Positions 20,934-31,640 of a DNA stretch of 64,000 nucleotides are shown one piece after another. A model generated the notes under the pieces. It was given only the letters and a program-made list of their open reading frames with translations, made no database searches and was not told the origin of the DNA. How positions within the stretch are numbered: position 1 is the first letter of the stretch; each line of letters starts with the position of its first letter. Source of the DNA: Petunia secreta (taxonomy: Eukaryota > Streptophyta > Magnoliopsida > Solanales > Solanaceae); NCBI GenBank assembly GCA_029990175.1, contig JARKIP010000005.1, forward strand, positions 54,797,001 to 54,861,000, in the 5' to 3' direction. A program made the translations under genes and the position numbers.

Positions 20934-22239
20934 ATAGTAACCTTGTGTTCTTTTCTGTTCTGTATCAATTCTTTGTAATTTATGTTTACTCTGAATGGTT
21001 ACTGGCCTTTTTCTCCCCTCATTTCTTTGACATATACACTCTTGGGATCGAGTTGGTTAAAACTCATAAACTGGGTTGGCTATCTGCATTGGAGTTTGTT
21101 TGATCCATGTCGCAGTCTTTTCGGGCTTGAGATCCCCCGAAAGGAAAGAAAAAAAATGATGATGAAAACCTTGTGAAATACAGGGTTTATGTTGAGCTTT
21201 CTATCCGGATTCTACCTTCTAAACTTCCTCTCTCCCGACTCCTTTAGAAAACCATGTCTTAGGATCCCTGAAACCGGACTAGGACTTTGCATGCTAGAAG
21301 CTTGGTAGGATAGCCGCTCTATTAGAGTTATTATATCACATGTTTAGAATTATTTATGCAATTGCTTATCCCCGTTTCCTTGGGACGTGCCAACTGATTT
21401 AAGGCAATAGAAACCTCGCGTCAATTATTGAGTGCAAAAAATCAAAATTTATTTAAAATTTTACAATCTTCATTTATTATTTATATTTAAATTAATTTTT
21501 TATCTATCTATCATTTATTATTTACTTATTTATTCATTAGTTAAATTAATTAAGTGGTATTTATTATTAATTTATTTAATTAATAAATTTGGTTATTTAA
21601 TTTTAACTAATCATTTTGTTTAATCAATTATAATTATTTAGTTAATTAATCAATTAGTTATTATCCATTATTCTTTATTTAACTGAATTTATATAAGTAT
21701 TTATTTATTTGATTAAGTTATTATCTTTTCATTATTTATCCATCCAATTAATCAATTATTATTATTTATCTAGTCATTTATTTTATTTATTTACTTAAAT
21801 TTTATTTAGCCTTTGTTTATTTAATCAACTAGTCAATCAATGAACCATTTTTAATTATCCATTTAATTAATCTTAAATTTAGTTATTTATTTATCTAAGT
21901 ATCGACATAACCTAAATCTTATCTTATTTATATTATCCTCATTTAAAATTATCCTTAACAAAATTCGTGAAAACTGCCGGATTAATCGCATTTAGTGGAT
22001 TTTCGAAAGTGCTCCCGCAAGGGATCTTCTTTCGAATTTAATAGAACCACTTACTCAGAATCTCTAATTTAATAAATTCCTTTTAAGTAAAGGGAATAAT
22101 TGCACTCTTTAATTAACGTTAGGTTCCTAATAATTCTTAAATTAGGTGGCGACTCCAAAGAAAGCCCTTTGGAGTCCCAATTTGTTGAAATTAAATCCTG
22201 ATGCATACTTGTGTGCATTTTTTGGAGGGTTTAACAGCG

Positions 22240-22257
22240 TGGCGACTCCGTTGGGGA
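22240..22257 (+). other. OGN primer binding site
   Basis: TGGCGACTCCGTTGGGGA begins three bases after the left LTR ends (TTAACA, 22236). OGR2 has TGGCGACTCCGCTGGGGA in the same place. This form is characteristic of Ogre-type elements, for which a tRNA-Arg primer has been described. Confidence 0.8.
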
Positions 22258-24116
22258 ATAGCAAATGGTTCTAACCATAAGGTTTTCACGAATTAGCCTT
22301 GTTTATGTGTTTGTATGTTGAAACTAGTATGATTATATCTGTTGTTTATTTGCGAGCATGCTTAGTTAATCTAGTTGATTGTTGTGTGTCATGAAAAGCA
22401 TGTCACTACACCCTTATTTGTGCACATATATAAACTGGCATTCCGTTTATACTTCCTCCACTCCTGGGAACCTCTTGCATTTTCACCCCAAATATCCGCG
22501 AGGTGCGCCCATGCGCACCCGCACGTTCTTCTACTAAAGAACCATATGAAGAGTTGGTACACCGGCGGCCATCGTGGGAGTAATTCGACTGCGAGACCGC
22601 TTGCCACTCACCTGTTAGCCTCAACCGTTAACCCACTCTTAGACGGAGCTTTAGGCATTGCATGTATTTTTACCTTAGTCTGGACCCGGTCCTTGGTACC
22701 GCCTCCATAGTCAGGAATCCGCCCTTGCGTCAACGGGTTTTTGAAATCCAACGACAATGCATATTATGTGCTATGTGATAACGAATCCTCAATCCTAGCC
22801 ATGTTTGAGCATAATCAGATTTAGAATTTTGTCTCCCATTTTGTCTTTTAGGTTAGAAAATGGAAGGATTTAGCAGAATCTACGTGGTCATAGCAGTCCA
22901 CAGAGAATCTGAGATCATAGTGCAGAATTTTGTGAACAAGACAGAATTGCAGTCCGGGAAAGTTAGGCAAATTTGGTTTGTTTGTGTTTTGGAGATGGTC
23001 TGGTATGGTGAAATCTGAAATCTAAAAGGTGAAGCCTCTGGTGTCTTTTAAAGATCAGTGGGGTCTCTCTTATGAAGATCTGTGTGTGTGCAGGCATATG
23101 TTGACTGACCAGCTGCAACTTTATGAAAATTGAAGTATGCTTGTCGCATACTAGGAGAGTGAAGCCCCTGTGTCTTTGAATGACCTGTGGGGCCCCTCCT
23201 TGAAGACCAGTGAGGTCTTGGCTACCAAAGAAACTAAGAGGTTTGATTAAAACCGAGGACCAATGAGCAGCCCTATGAACAAGGTCTGTGAGCCTTGCAA
23301 TACCTAGGAAGCTGAGAGGCTTGTCCAAAGTCAAGGACCTGTGAGGTTTTATTTGTAAAAGGTCAATTGGAACCTTTTATGATTTGCAGTCTAGTATTGT
23401 GAAGGCGGTTGGAAATTTCACCTCTGGATGTTGTAAAATAATTGAGAGTTGTGCCTAGAGGAGTTTAGATGTTTGCAAAAGGTATGGAGCATTGTTTCAG
23501 GTTTTAGGCATTTGGGTTTAGAATTTTGTACAGATATTGTGAAAAACATGAGCTGTGTTGGAATTTTGAGTTGATACCAAATTTTGGAAGATAGTTCGGA
23601 TAACGAAATTGCAGTGTCAAGGCGGAGAGCTGATTGTTATCAATTATTCTTATTATTTATTGCTTACTCTAAATTTGAATTGCTCAGAACTGGCATGGAC
23701 TATTTTTCGTTACCACTTGTTTGCGCGATTAGGCTTACCTCTAGCATAAAGAGGCACCTTACAGTGTAGGACACATTTGCATTTTATTTACGCTCGATTA
23801 CTTGTGGTTGCCATATGTCAAATTATCTGTCTAATATGCGATTACTTGCTAAATATGTGCTGCTTGCTTAAAATTTGTTGGCACTGATTACGCTATAATT
23901 GAATTTGTTCGGCGGTATGGTAAGATTAACGTTATGTTACTTCAACCTATCTTTTGAAAAAGTTAACTACTTTAGGAGTCATTTATCCATTATCTGAATT
24001 CATGCATTCTATTATTTTAAAACGCCATTCAAATATTATTTTGTCTATCTTAAACCCAGTCTTGTCATTTTGCAAAATATTGTTAAGCGTCATATTCTAA
24101 ATTATTCGCAAGTGTG
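22258..24116 (+). other. OGN leader, no gene
   Basis: No long ORF is present. The leader shares CCACTCCTGGGAA (22458-22470) with OGR2 (52232-52244), about 200 bases after the primer site in both. It also shares a candidate hairpin block at 23729-23777. An ORF1 like that of OGR2 would lie here but is not detectable. Confidence 0.5.
23729..23777 (+). promoter_or_regulatory. Conserved hairpin block upstream of gag (OGN copy)
   Basis: AGGCTTACCTCTAGCATAAA followed by GAGG can fold as CCTCT pairing with AGAGG, and GTAGGACACATTT closes the block. OGR2 has the same arrangement at 56389-56440 (AGGCCTACCTCTGGCACAAA, AGAGG, ATAGGACACGATTT). Conservation between two otherwise diverged non-coding leaders suggests a function in cis; none is demonstrated. 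Confidence 0.45.
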
Positions 24117-25829
24117 TTTCTGTTACACCCCGTATGTCCAAAGTGACGTATATCATTCTAATGACATGTAAAGAATGATTTAAGTGAGTTTAAATTCATA
24201 ATATTACCATATACGATGTTTATATATTGAATATAAATTTTGGGAAAAGTCGGATTTAAGTTGCGGAAAAACCGACTAAGGAATTGCCTTGTAACGAAGC
24301 TTTTTCAGCAATTAATTTCGTGTATTATATGAAGTCTTTTGGGGACATATCATATACCAAATTGAAGGTCTTGGAGTGTAGTTTCCAACACTTTTGACGG
24401 TTTATTCATACAACATATAGATAAAAAGATATGAGCATCAGAAATCAGGCCAGAAAAAGGGACATAAGCACAAAAGAGGGCTAGAACTGAAATGTTTCGA
24501 GTATAAAAGGAAAAAAATGTCTTCTTTTCGTCATTTTCCAGAATATAAACGATAGAAACAGTGTGTTGTTGAAGGTTTAAGCCCCTTTTATGATTTTGAA
24601 GGAAGGACGTCAATCGTAACTCGAAATTGAAGACAGATTGCGTCAAAATGCTCTACGCGATTAAGGTAACGTTATGCTACCTTCAATTTCGTATATAGCT
24701 TGAGTTTTAGAATTACTTCATGGCTAAGTAAAATACCTAAATGTTGTATTATAGCTTGTTTAAGCTTTAGAAGGTGTTGAATTCAAGGAAAACAAGGTTT
24801 AGAAGCAAGAAACATCAAAGGTATGTAAGACTAAAATTTTCTTTTGGCAAGGCATGTATCTTTTAGCTTTTGAAGTTTTTCTTAGTTCTAAACTTAGTTT
24901 TTCTTGTGAGAAACTTGTATGGTATTAAGGAAACCTTGTATATACTTAATTTGGTACTAAAATCCAAGGTGAAAGATGTCCGAATCAGCAAGGCAAAACG
25001 TTTCAAAATCTAGGAAATTGTTTTTATCTTCGTATAGCTGTTAGTATATTGATCATAACACCTTGTAAAAAAATTGATATTAAGCTGCTTTAAGAATCCC
25101 CAGAATTCTAAGACATATATCTACAACTTTCATGAAGACCATGAAGTCTATATCTTTGATCTACACTCTGAAACTTAGGTCGAAAGGCAAGACAGTGGTG
25201 CTGTCCAGACATTCAATCAGCGGATATGTTATGTCATCCAGTTGTCTCATCTTGTTATCTATTCAACATGTTTATGTTATCATTTTATCCGGGTATCCAT
25301 TCCCATGTGTAGTATAGTGCTGGTTCTGGTTTGCGGATCATCCAGTTTCAGGGAAAACTGCCGAAAATTTTATGGGTATCAGGTTCCTAACTGGATTACC
25401 CTAAGATCTGGGGAATAAAGCCTTTAGCCTTATTTGATATCGTTTTCTGCTTATTGAATACATTAGGATCGTTTGGCAGTGAATCCAAAGGATAAAGTGG
25501 TTGTTGAGTAACTGAGCTAACTTTATAACAAGGTAAGTGTTTATATCCATTTCTTTGGAGACACCTGGCCTCGTGGATTTTCTACCACGTGTTCTTTACG
25601 TGTGTAGCTGCCGATAGGCGTACTCATTACGCCTTAGCTTTTATTAAATGTTATGTTCTGTTGTTGGTATTGCATTGAGGATCGGAGCATTGTTTTCTGG
25701 CTGTGAGTTGGCATCTACTCTCCGGCTGTCGATGAGAGTCCCGCGCCGGTGATGGGTTATGATTGCATTACATTGCATTCATATGCATTATATGTCATTC
25801 ATATGCATTTATTGCATATCATATTGGGT

Positions 25830-26225
25830 GCAGGAGTATTCCGCCGCAGGAGCAGGAGTATTCCGCTCCATTGTATCATATTGAGGGTAGGAGTATTCGC
25901 CGCAGGAGCAGGAGTATTCCGATCCATTGTATCATACTGAGGGTAGGAGTATTCCGGCCCAGCAGAGTGCAGGAGTATTCTGCCTCAACTTTACATTATA
26001 TCGGGTGCAGGAGTATTCCGCCCCAGGAGAGTGCAGCAGTATTCCGCCTCAGCTTTACATTATATCGGGTGCAGGAGTATTCCGCCCCAGGAGAGTGCAG
26101 GAGTATTCCGCCTCTGGTTTATATTATATCGGGTGCAGGAGTATTCCGCCCCTGGAGCAGGAGTATTCCGCTCCAATTGGTTATCAAATTGGATTCCCCT
26201 CGAATGCAGGAGTATTCCGCTTCGG
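25830..26225 (+). repeat. GCAGGAGTATTCCGC tandem array inside the solo LTR
   Basis: The motif GCAGGAGTATTCCGC and close variants recur about a dozen times, spaced by blocks such as CCAGGAGAGT or TTTACATTATATCGG. Short ORFs across it only reflect the repeat and are not genes. Confidence 0.85.
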
Positions 26226-26387
26226 GATGGGATGACGAGCACAAGTGACCCTTTGCATCATATTTTATTTCATTTCATCTAATATCATTTCATTTCATAC
26301 CATTGCGTAGACTTGTGGTACATAACTACTGTTCTGCTTATACGTCCATTGCTTATTTGTCTATATATTTTTGGCTCATATTCTGAG

Positions 26388-26560
26388 TGGCGGGGATCGG
26401 GCTGCACGCCACAACGGTATAAATATATGGATTGGTTGCACGTCGCAGCGGTATAAATATATGGATCGGTTTGCGCGTCGCAGCGGTATAAATATATTGA
26501 TCGGGTTGCACGCCGCAACAGAATGAATATTGGATCGGGTTGCACGCCGCAACAGGTTGT
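26388..26560 (+). repeat. GGATCGGGTTGCACGCCGCA tandem array inside the solo LTR
   Basis: About five copies of a unit of 35 bases or less, containing GATCGGGTTGCACGCCGCA and, in most copies, CGGTATAAATATA. GC-rich and TATA-like parts alternate. Arrays of this kind are familiar from Tekay-type LTRs. Confidence 0.8.
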
Positions 26561-27453
26561 ATTTCTGATTGTTGATGTGTTCGGGATACCTATATGTTCT
26601 AGATATCTTACGTTCCTAGTTGTTGAATAGTTTGTGATTCCATACGTGTTTCTAGTTATTATCTGACTCTGCCTTTTCATAATTTAAATAAGAGGAATTT
26701 GGTTTATCTGTTTCTTTTCTCCCTGGCTAACTATCCTATTCTTTGAGGTGGCTAGTCTGCACCACTTATTGAGTCCTTTTGACTCACCCTTATTTGTTTT
26801 TTTTTTTTGTTTCTTGTCTATCTATTTCGTTTCGGTAGGTTCGCTCCAGGATTGAGTTCGCCATGTTGTTCAGGAGCGAAGACGACTTCAGCTGTCAGGA
26901 TGAACCAGCTTTTATTCAGGATGGCCACCAGTTTTATTTGTATTATTTCAGTTGCAATTTGCTCCCTTCAGGAGGTATCTGTCTTTTTTTTTTTGTACTC
27001 TTAGATGTCTAGTCTGGATAGCCCTAAACCTAGTATGATGGGTAATCAGCTATAATTTTTTTTGTACAGCTTAGAGGTATCAATATGTCAATGGTTTTTT
27101 TAGGTCTTGTCCTTATTTATGAATTATTATATTTATTTTCCTAACTTAATTGGTAAGGGTTCGCCCGACGGGTCTAGGGGAGGATGTCGGGTGCCCGCAC
27201 GGCCTAACCGGATTTCGGGTCGTGTCAGTTTCCCTTTTTGAAAATAATTTTAGAGCTAAACAATCGTTTTCGTATCTGGTTGGCTTTAACAAAATGAATG
27301 TCCTGTTTAAAATTTTTGGGTCTTTTCAGTACGGTCTCAATTTTTTCCTTTTGGAATAAGTTGGCCCGTCAGTTTTATCTTTAATAAATTTTTATTAAAT
27401 TCGGTATGCGTTGCTAAAAGGGTTAATTATTTTGAACATCAAGATCAGGATCT

Positions 27454-28644
27454 ATGGCTCGCCAAGCTGTTGTGATTGACTTGACTGAAAATGAGGAATC
27501 CCACCAAGACAAGGTTAACAAGCTTGAAGCAACCGTGACGAGTTTGGAAAAGAGACCTAATAGCCTTACTGAATTGGTTGTCGCGCTCATGGATGCTCGC
27601 AACCCTGTGCAAAATTTTCCAAGCTCGGGACCAAGTGCTCCTGTTGCTTCTATCCATACTGTTGCTCCCGTATTCGAGTGTGATGCTCAAGAATTCCTCC
27701 ATCTGCATGCATTCTTGTTGAAAAACGGGTTCCATGTCTCATAAAAAACAAGCAATGAGAAAAGCAACGGGGAAGGGCTTCCAAATGCTAAAGAGAGCAA
27801 TGGCACAATGATAGGTGAGAATGCTCTACTATCTCAAGCAGGCTTAGGAGAGGCAGAAAGTGAACATGTGTGTGTTCTTGACTCAGCTGATCCTCCAATG
27901 TATGATGGGATAGGAAATCCTCGTGATCACTTGAAGGCATACCTTGCTTGGGTTGCAAGGTATGGACCAAGCAATGAAACCTAGTTGAGGATGTTTGCTA
28001 GGACACTTAAGGAACCAGCTTTGACATGGTTTGCAATACAAGGTCCTTGGAAATTGGACAGTTGGGATAAACTAGCCCGGGACTTTGTCAAGCATTATGA
28101 ATTCGCGAACCCGATTCTTGCAAGGGGCAGTCCGTTGAAAAGAAAATCTATAAAGCTTCAAGTTGAGCCGGTTGCAATAACTGACAAGATAATGTGTGGC
28201 TTAGTTGAGGCGCAATCTAAAGACAAAGGAAAAGCTGTTATGCCAAGCCCTTTGCCACCTATAGCAGAAAAACCTTATGACATCGAGCAAATGGTTGCCA
28301 ATCCAGGTTTTTAGTCAAGCCGCCACAAAGCACCTGCCGTTGCATTCACACCAATACCAGGATCTTATGCAAACCTGTTTGAAATGCTTCTGAGGGTCGG
28401 TTTGGTATATCTTGCAAAACCAAAGCCGTATCGGTCACATAAGCCTGAAAATTTCAGAAAATTTTGTGCTTACCATTCAGGGATGCAGGGGCACAGTGTT
28501 GAAGAATGCACTTTATCTAAGAAGAAAGTTGAAAGCTTGATCAAATCTAGCCATGTCAAAATTCTACCTACAAACGACATTGGCATACCTTTTGTTGCAA
28601 TCTTACCATATGCAAAGGGAGATCCCTCGAAGAATGGCATTTAG
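27454..28644 (+). pseudogene. OGN gag-like gene 1
   Basis: A single frame is kept over nearly 400 codons with only three stops (27742 TAA, 27982 TAG, 28312 TAG) and no frameshift. It starts MARQAVVIDLTENEES, followed by a predicted coiled coil (KVNKLEATVTSLEKR). The capsid region includes PPMYDGIGNPRDHLKAYL and LKEPALTWFAIQG, and the end has CAYHSGMQGHSVEECTLSKK, the Cys/His motif of Ogre-type gag. Compared with gag 2 the centre is short: the block with the conserved RWR motif is missing. It would supply particle protein or bind the element RNA. It is followed by two copies of the CTACG hairpin motif rather than by protease. Confidence 0.75.
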
Positions 28645-28803
28645 GCACCTGTCAAGTTCCAGAAAAGCAGTAGAGTTGCAGAAGCAGAAGTTAGTTTATT
28701 TGCATTATTAGGAAGTAACTATTGTAATCTCCTTTTGTTAGTTTTGTTGAAAGAAAAGAAAGAATATCAAAATTATGAATGTTTGACTCTATTTCTATGT
28801 AAG

Positions 28804-28861
28804 CAAACTACGGTAACCGGTTTCCCAAGGCAGGAAGCGTAGGCGACTCATATCGAGTTTT
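28804..28861 (+). promoter_or_regulatory. CTACG/CGTAG hairpin motif, copy 1
   Basis: AACTACGGTAACCGGTTTCC is followed within 20 bases by GGAAGCGTAGGCGACTC. The arms CTACG and CGTAG can pair. The same arrangement occurs at 28901, 33201 and 63751, always near the end of a coding module of a Tat/Ogre-type element. Confidence 0.5.
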
Positions 28862-28900
28862 GGTTACACCAGCATTTGAAAAATCTCTTCTATGTAAGCA

Positions 28901-28957
28901 GAACTACGCACGGTCGGATTCCCAAGGAGGGATATGTAGGCTCCTCCATCGGGCTCG
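28901..28957 (+). promoter_or_regulatory. CTACG/CGTAG hairpin motif, copy 2
   Basis: GAACTACGCACGGTCGGATT with CCCAAGG and GGATATGTAGGCTCC downstream. Ninety-seven bases separate it from copy 1. Both are preceded by TCT(T)CTATGTAAGCA, so the motif and its flank were duplicated together. Confidence 0.5.
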
Positions 28958-28969
28958 ACCCTTTAATAT

Positions 28970-29562
28970 TTAAATTTTAATTTTCTCAAAATAGAAATTG
29001 GGGCAGCTTTTACAAAGCAATTTGGAGTATTGAAAGTCGTAACTGGGCCAGTTTTTGCAAAGCAAGCTGAAATGTCGAAGCCATAACTGGGGCAAAATTT
29101 TGCAATGGCAAATTGAAGACATTGAGTTGATTTTATAATTATCGAAGCAGCTTTTCTATGAGTTGATGCAGATTGTTATTCTACAAGCAAGAATCAATGG
29201 TTGAGCAAAGCATTGATATTCAAAATAAGCCGACCATTTTAGCAAATTGTGCCAAAATGGTGTAGCACGCATACTGATTTAGTAAAAATTTTCAAAATTA
29301 TTTTTCTCAATTCTTGTCTTGAAAGATCAAATTTTGTTGATCATTAAGTTTTGTACTTTCAAATATTTTACTCCTTTATTGAGTCAGGATTTTGGTCCCA
29401 TCCATTCGGACTAATGGCCTGTTTTACACTTGAAATTTTATGCATGCATTGCTATTTTACATATTAACTTGTTTTTGTTCAATGTGTAGAATTTATTTGT
29501 TAAAGGTTGGCTATCATTGAACACTGAAATGACTGAGAATCTGCATCAAGGACAAAAAGAAC
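28970..29562 (+). other. OGN spacer between the two gag genes
   Basis: There is no ORF of note. The sequence contains three related phrases of the type ACTGGGGCAGCTTTTGCAAAGCA (near 28999, 29042 and 29084), an imperfect repeat of about 45 bases. Confidence 0.5.
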
Positions 29563-30997
29563 ATGGCAAAGCAGCTTCAGGCAACCAGTTCTGGTATGGG
29601 CATCTTGCAAGCACAGAATGATGATGTTGAAGAACATGTGGTCCAAAGGAATAGGATTGTCAACTTTGTCAACACTAGCAAGCCTTTGCCAAATACAAAC
29701 TTTACCTCTAATCCACCTTACTTAATAATTCCTCATTACCCAATGCCTATACATATCGTATATCCGCAAATCCCGCAAGAATATCTTACCAATCCAAATG
29801 CTTGGCCAGCTGCAACTTTAAGTCAACCACCTTTTCTCACTATGCCTGATGTGGGAAGTCAATCAAATCAAGTGATAGTGCGCCCATAAGAATTGCCTAG
29901 AAAAGAAGTTGAGACAACCGATTCACATAGCATGGAGAGACAAATTCGCAATTTGCACAAGGTCATTAGAGATGAGTTGCGCTCTAGGAACATTTAGAGT
30001 TTATGTCATGAAGACTTATGCATTCGCCCGGACATTGAGCTTCCACATGGGGGTATAAGATACCAAAATTCAATACTTTCGATGGAAAGGGGAACCCCTA
30101 TGCTCATTTGAAAGATTATTGCAGCAGATTGATTGGAATTGGCAAGAATGAAGCTTTGCGGATGAGATTGTTCATTCAAAGTTTATCAGGAATGGCACTT
30201 GCATGGTATACCAAGCAGGATTTAACCAAATGGCACATATGGGAAGATATGGCTCATGACTTTGTGGAACAATCAAGTTCAACATCGTAAGAGATCCCGA
30301 TGTGTTTGATATGTGCATCATTAAGAGGATGTCTCATGAGTCTTTTGCAGAATATGCTATGAGGTGGAGGTTAGAGGCTTTCTAAGATGCATCTTCCCTT
30401 GCCTGATGATAAGCTAATAGCAGCTTTCATTGACATGCAAGAAGGCATATACTATGCCAAAATGATCGTCAATAATGCAAACAACTTCTCTGAATTGATC
30501 CAACTGGGAAAAATGATAGAAGAAGGCATAGCAATAGGAAAAATATCTTCTGGTTTATTTGGGTGCACCACTCAATCAGAGAAACCCTCAAATTTTCCAG
30601 GCTCTCAAAGTCAGTTTCAACAATCATATTCCGATTATCCGGCATCAAAGAAGAGGAAGTCGAATACATTCACTCCTCTAAAAGAGTCTGTGACAAGCAT
30701 AAAAAATTGCAAGCTGAAGGACTTTTGCAATCAAGGAAAGGAACAATTCCTAAGTACTTGCCTCCACACATTGATCCATCAAAGCATTGCGCTTATCATT
30801 CAAATATCCAAGGTCATGATACTGAAGAATGCAATGGCTTGAGATACAAAATTCAAAGCTTGATTGATAATAGCAAAATAATAGTGCAAGAAGATCCATT
30901 CAGTGGTAATTGCAACATTCCTCCCGCAGGAAAAATTTTTGTTAAAGGCGAGGCATCAACCTCAAGATATTCAAAGAAAAAGCAGTTTGCAAGCTAA
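29563..30997 (+). pseudogene. OGN gag-like gene 2
   Basis: This second gag is closer to the OGR2 gag. It has a Pro-rich N-terminus (IIPHYPMPIHIVYPQIPQEY), ERQIRNLHKVIRDEL, then PHGGIR/IPKFNTFDG in a shifted frame. It continues with LKDYCSRLIGIGKNEALRMR, LSGMALAWYTKQDLTKW, SFAEYAMRWRLEAF and the Cys/His end HCAYHSNIQGHDTEECNGLR. At least three frameshifts (near 30058, 30280 and 30650) and two or more stops break it, so it is more decayed than gag 1. Two unequal gag genes in one element are unusual. A duplication, or acquisition from a related element, would both explain this. Confidence 0.75.
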
Positions 30998-30999
30998 GA

Positions 31000-31640
31000 A
31001 GATTGAAAAGACTGCATTTTTGCAGCTTGAAATCGCATTTCATTGCCCAACTATCTTATGTTTTAACTACTATGTCACAATTTTATTCATCCTAGTTGTA
31101 ATGAACTACGTTATATTTTGCTACCCTTATTGGGCTTAGTCCCAAAATCAATGAAATTTCATTTTTCCCAAATAAGCCAAGCCAAAGCAGTTTTAGATGG
31201 TTTCTCTTGTGCGAAAGGGAGAGTTTCAAGAATGTCAGATTTTCGCAGCAACAACGCATTTGATTGCCATGCAAGCAAAATGCAGATTTGAAGCCAAATT
31301 AGGTGTTGAAACAAGCCAACCGTTATTTGATCAAAAACTAACAATTGTTCTTTGATTAAACAAGGGCAAATTTTGCATTTACCGCAAAGTTCAGCGTCAA
31401 GGTGGAAGGAGCAATGCAAAGTGTCGCGACTTCCTAGAAATTTTATAGTTCTTACAATTTTTCTTTGAATGCAGAAATCTCAAGCAGCAAAACGAGAAGA
31501 ACTCGCAACTATTAGTTCCTCGAAGAATATTTTCCTTATCGCATATGCAGAAAAACTCTATTTCTCTCTTTGTAATTTTAGCTTTTGCTCGATTATCGCA
31601 TCACCAGCACAAGTCAGACAATTTAAGATTTTGCAAGATA
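31000..31640 (+). other. OGN spacer, no gene
   Basis: The sequence after gag 2 has no domain. A half copy of the hairpin motif (GAACTACGTTATATTTTGC at 31104) lacks the second arm. Confidence 0.4.

Larger units (their letters stand above)
12494..22236 (+). repeat. OGN left LTR, interrupted and partly inverted
   Basis: 12494-14322 matches the right LTR 33396 to about 35217, and 20942-22236 matches about 36347-37606. Between these lie an Ogre pol fragment, a hAT transposon and an LTR segment in reverse orientation (19363-20160). About 330 bases of LTR (right-LTR 35218-35544) are missing. The left copy has expanded homopolymers: 17 C at 12864-12880 and 12 G at 13189-13200, shorter and interrupted in the right copy. 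The last 800 bases are AT-rich TTATTTA-type sequence, shared by both LTRs. Confidence 0.9.
24121..27227 (+). mobile_element. Solo LTR of a chromovirus-type gypsy element
   Basis: The sequence starts TGTTACACCCCGTATGTCC and ends TTCGGGTCGTGTCA, and both ends are flanked by GTTTC (24116-24120 and 27228-27232), a perfect 5-base TSD. This start and end are typical of long LTRs of Tekay/Del-like chromoviruses. There is no internal region, so the element was reduced to one LTR by recombination between its two LTRs. Two internal tandem arrays are annotated separately. Removing it restores the OGN leader. Confidence 0.85.

Noticed and set aside
22375..22710. 111-codon ORF in the OGN leader
   Set aside because: No recognisable domain, no counterpart in the OGR2 leader; overlapping reverse ORFs of similar size suggest chance.
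25763..26282. Overlapping ORFs rich in RSIPPQE/GVFR repeats
   Set aside because: Products of the GAGTATTCCG tandem array in the solo LTR; all three frames are open.
26285..26680. 131-codon reverse ORF with YLYRCDAQTDPYIYTAA repeats
   Set aside because: Reads through the second tandem array of the solo LTR.
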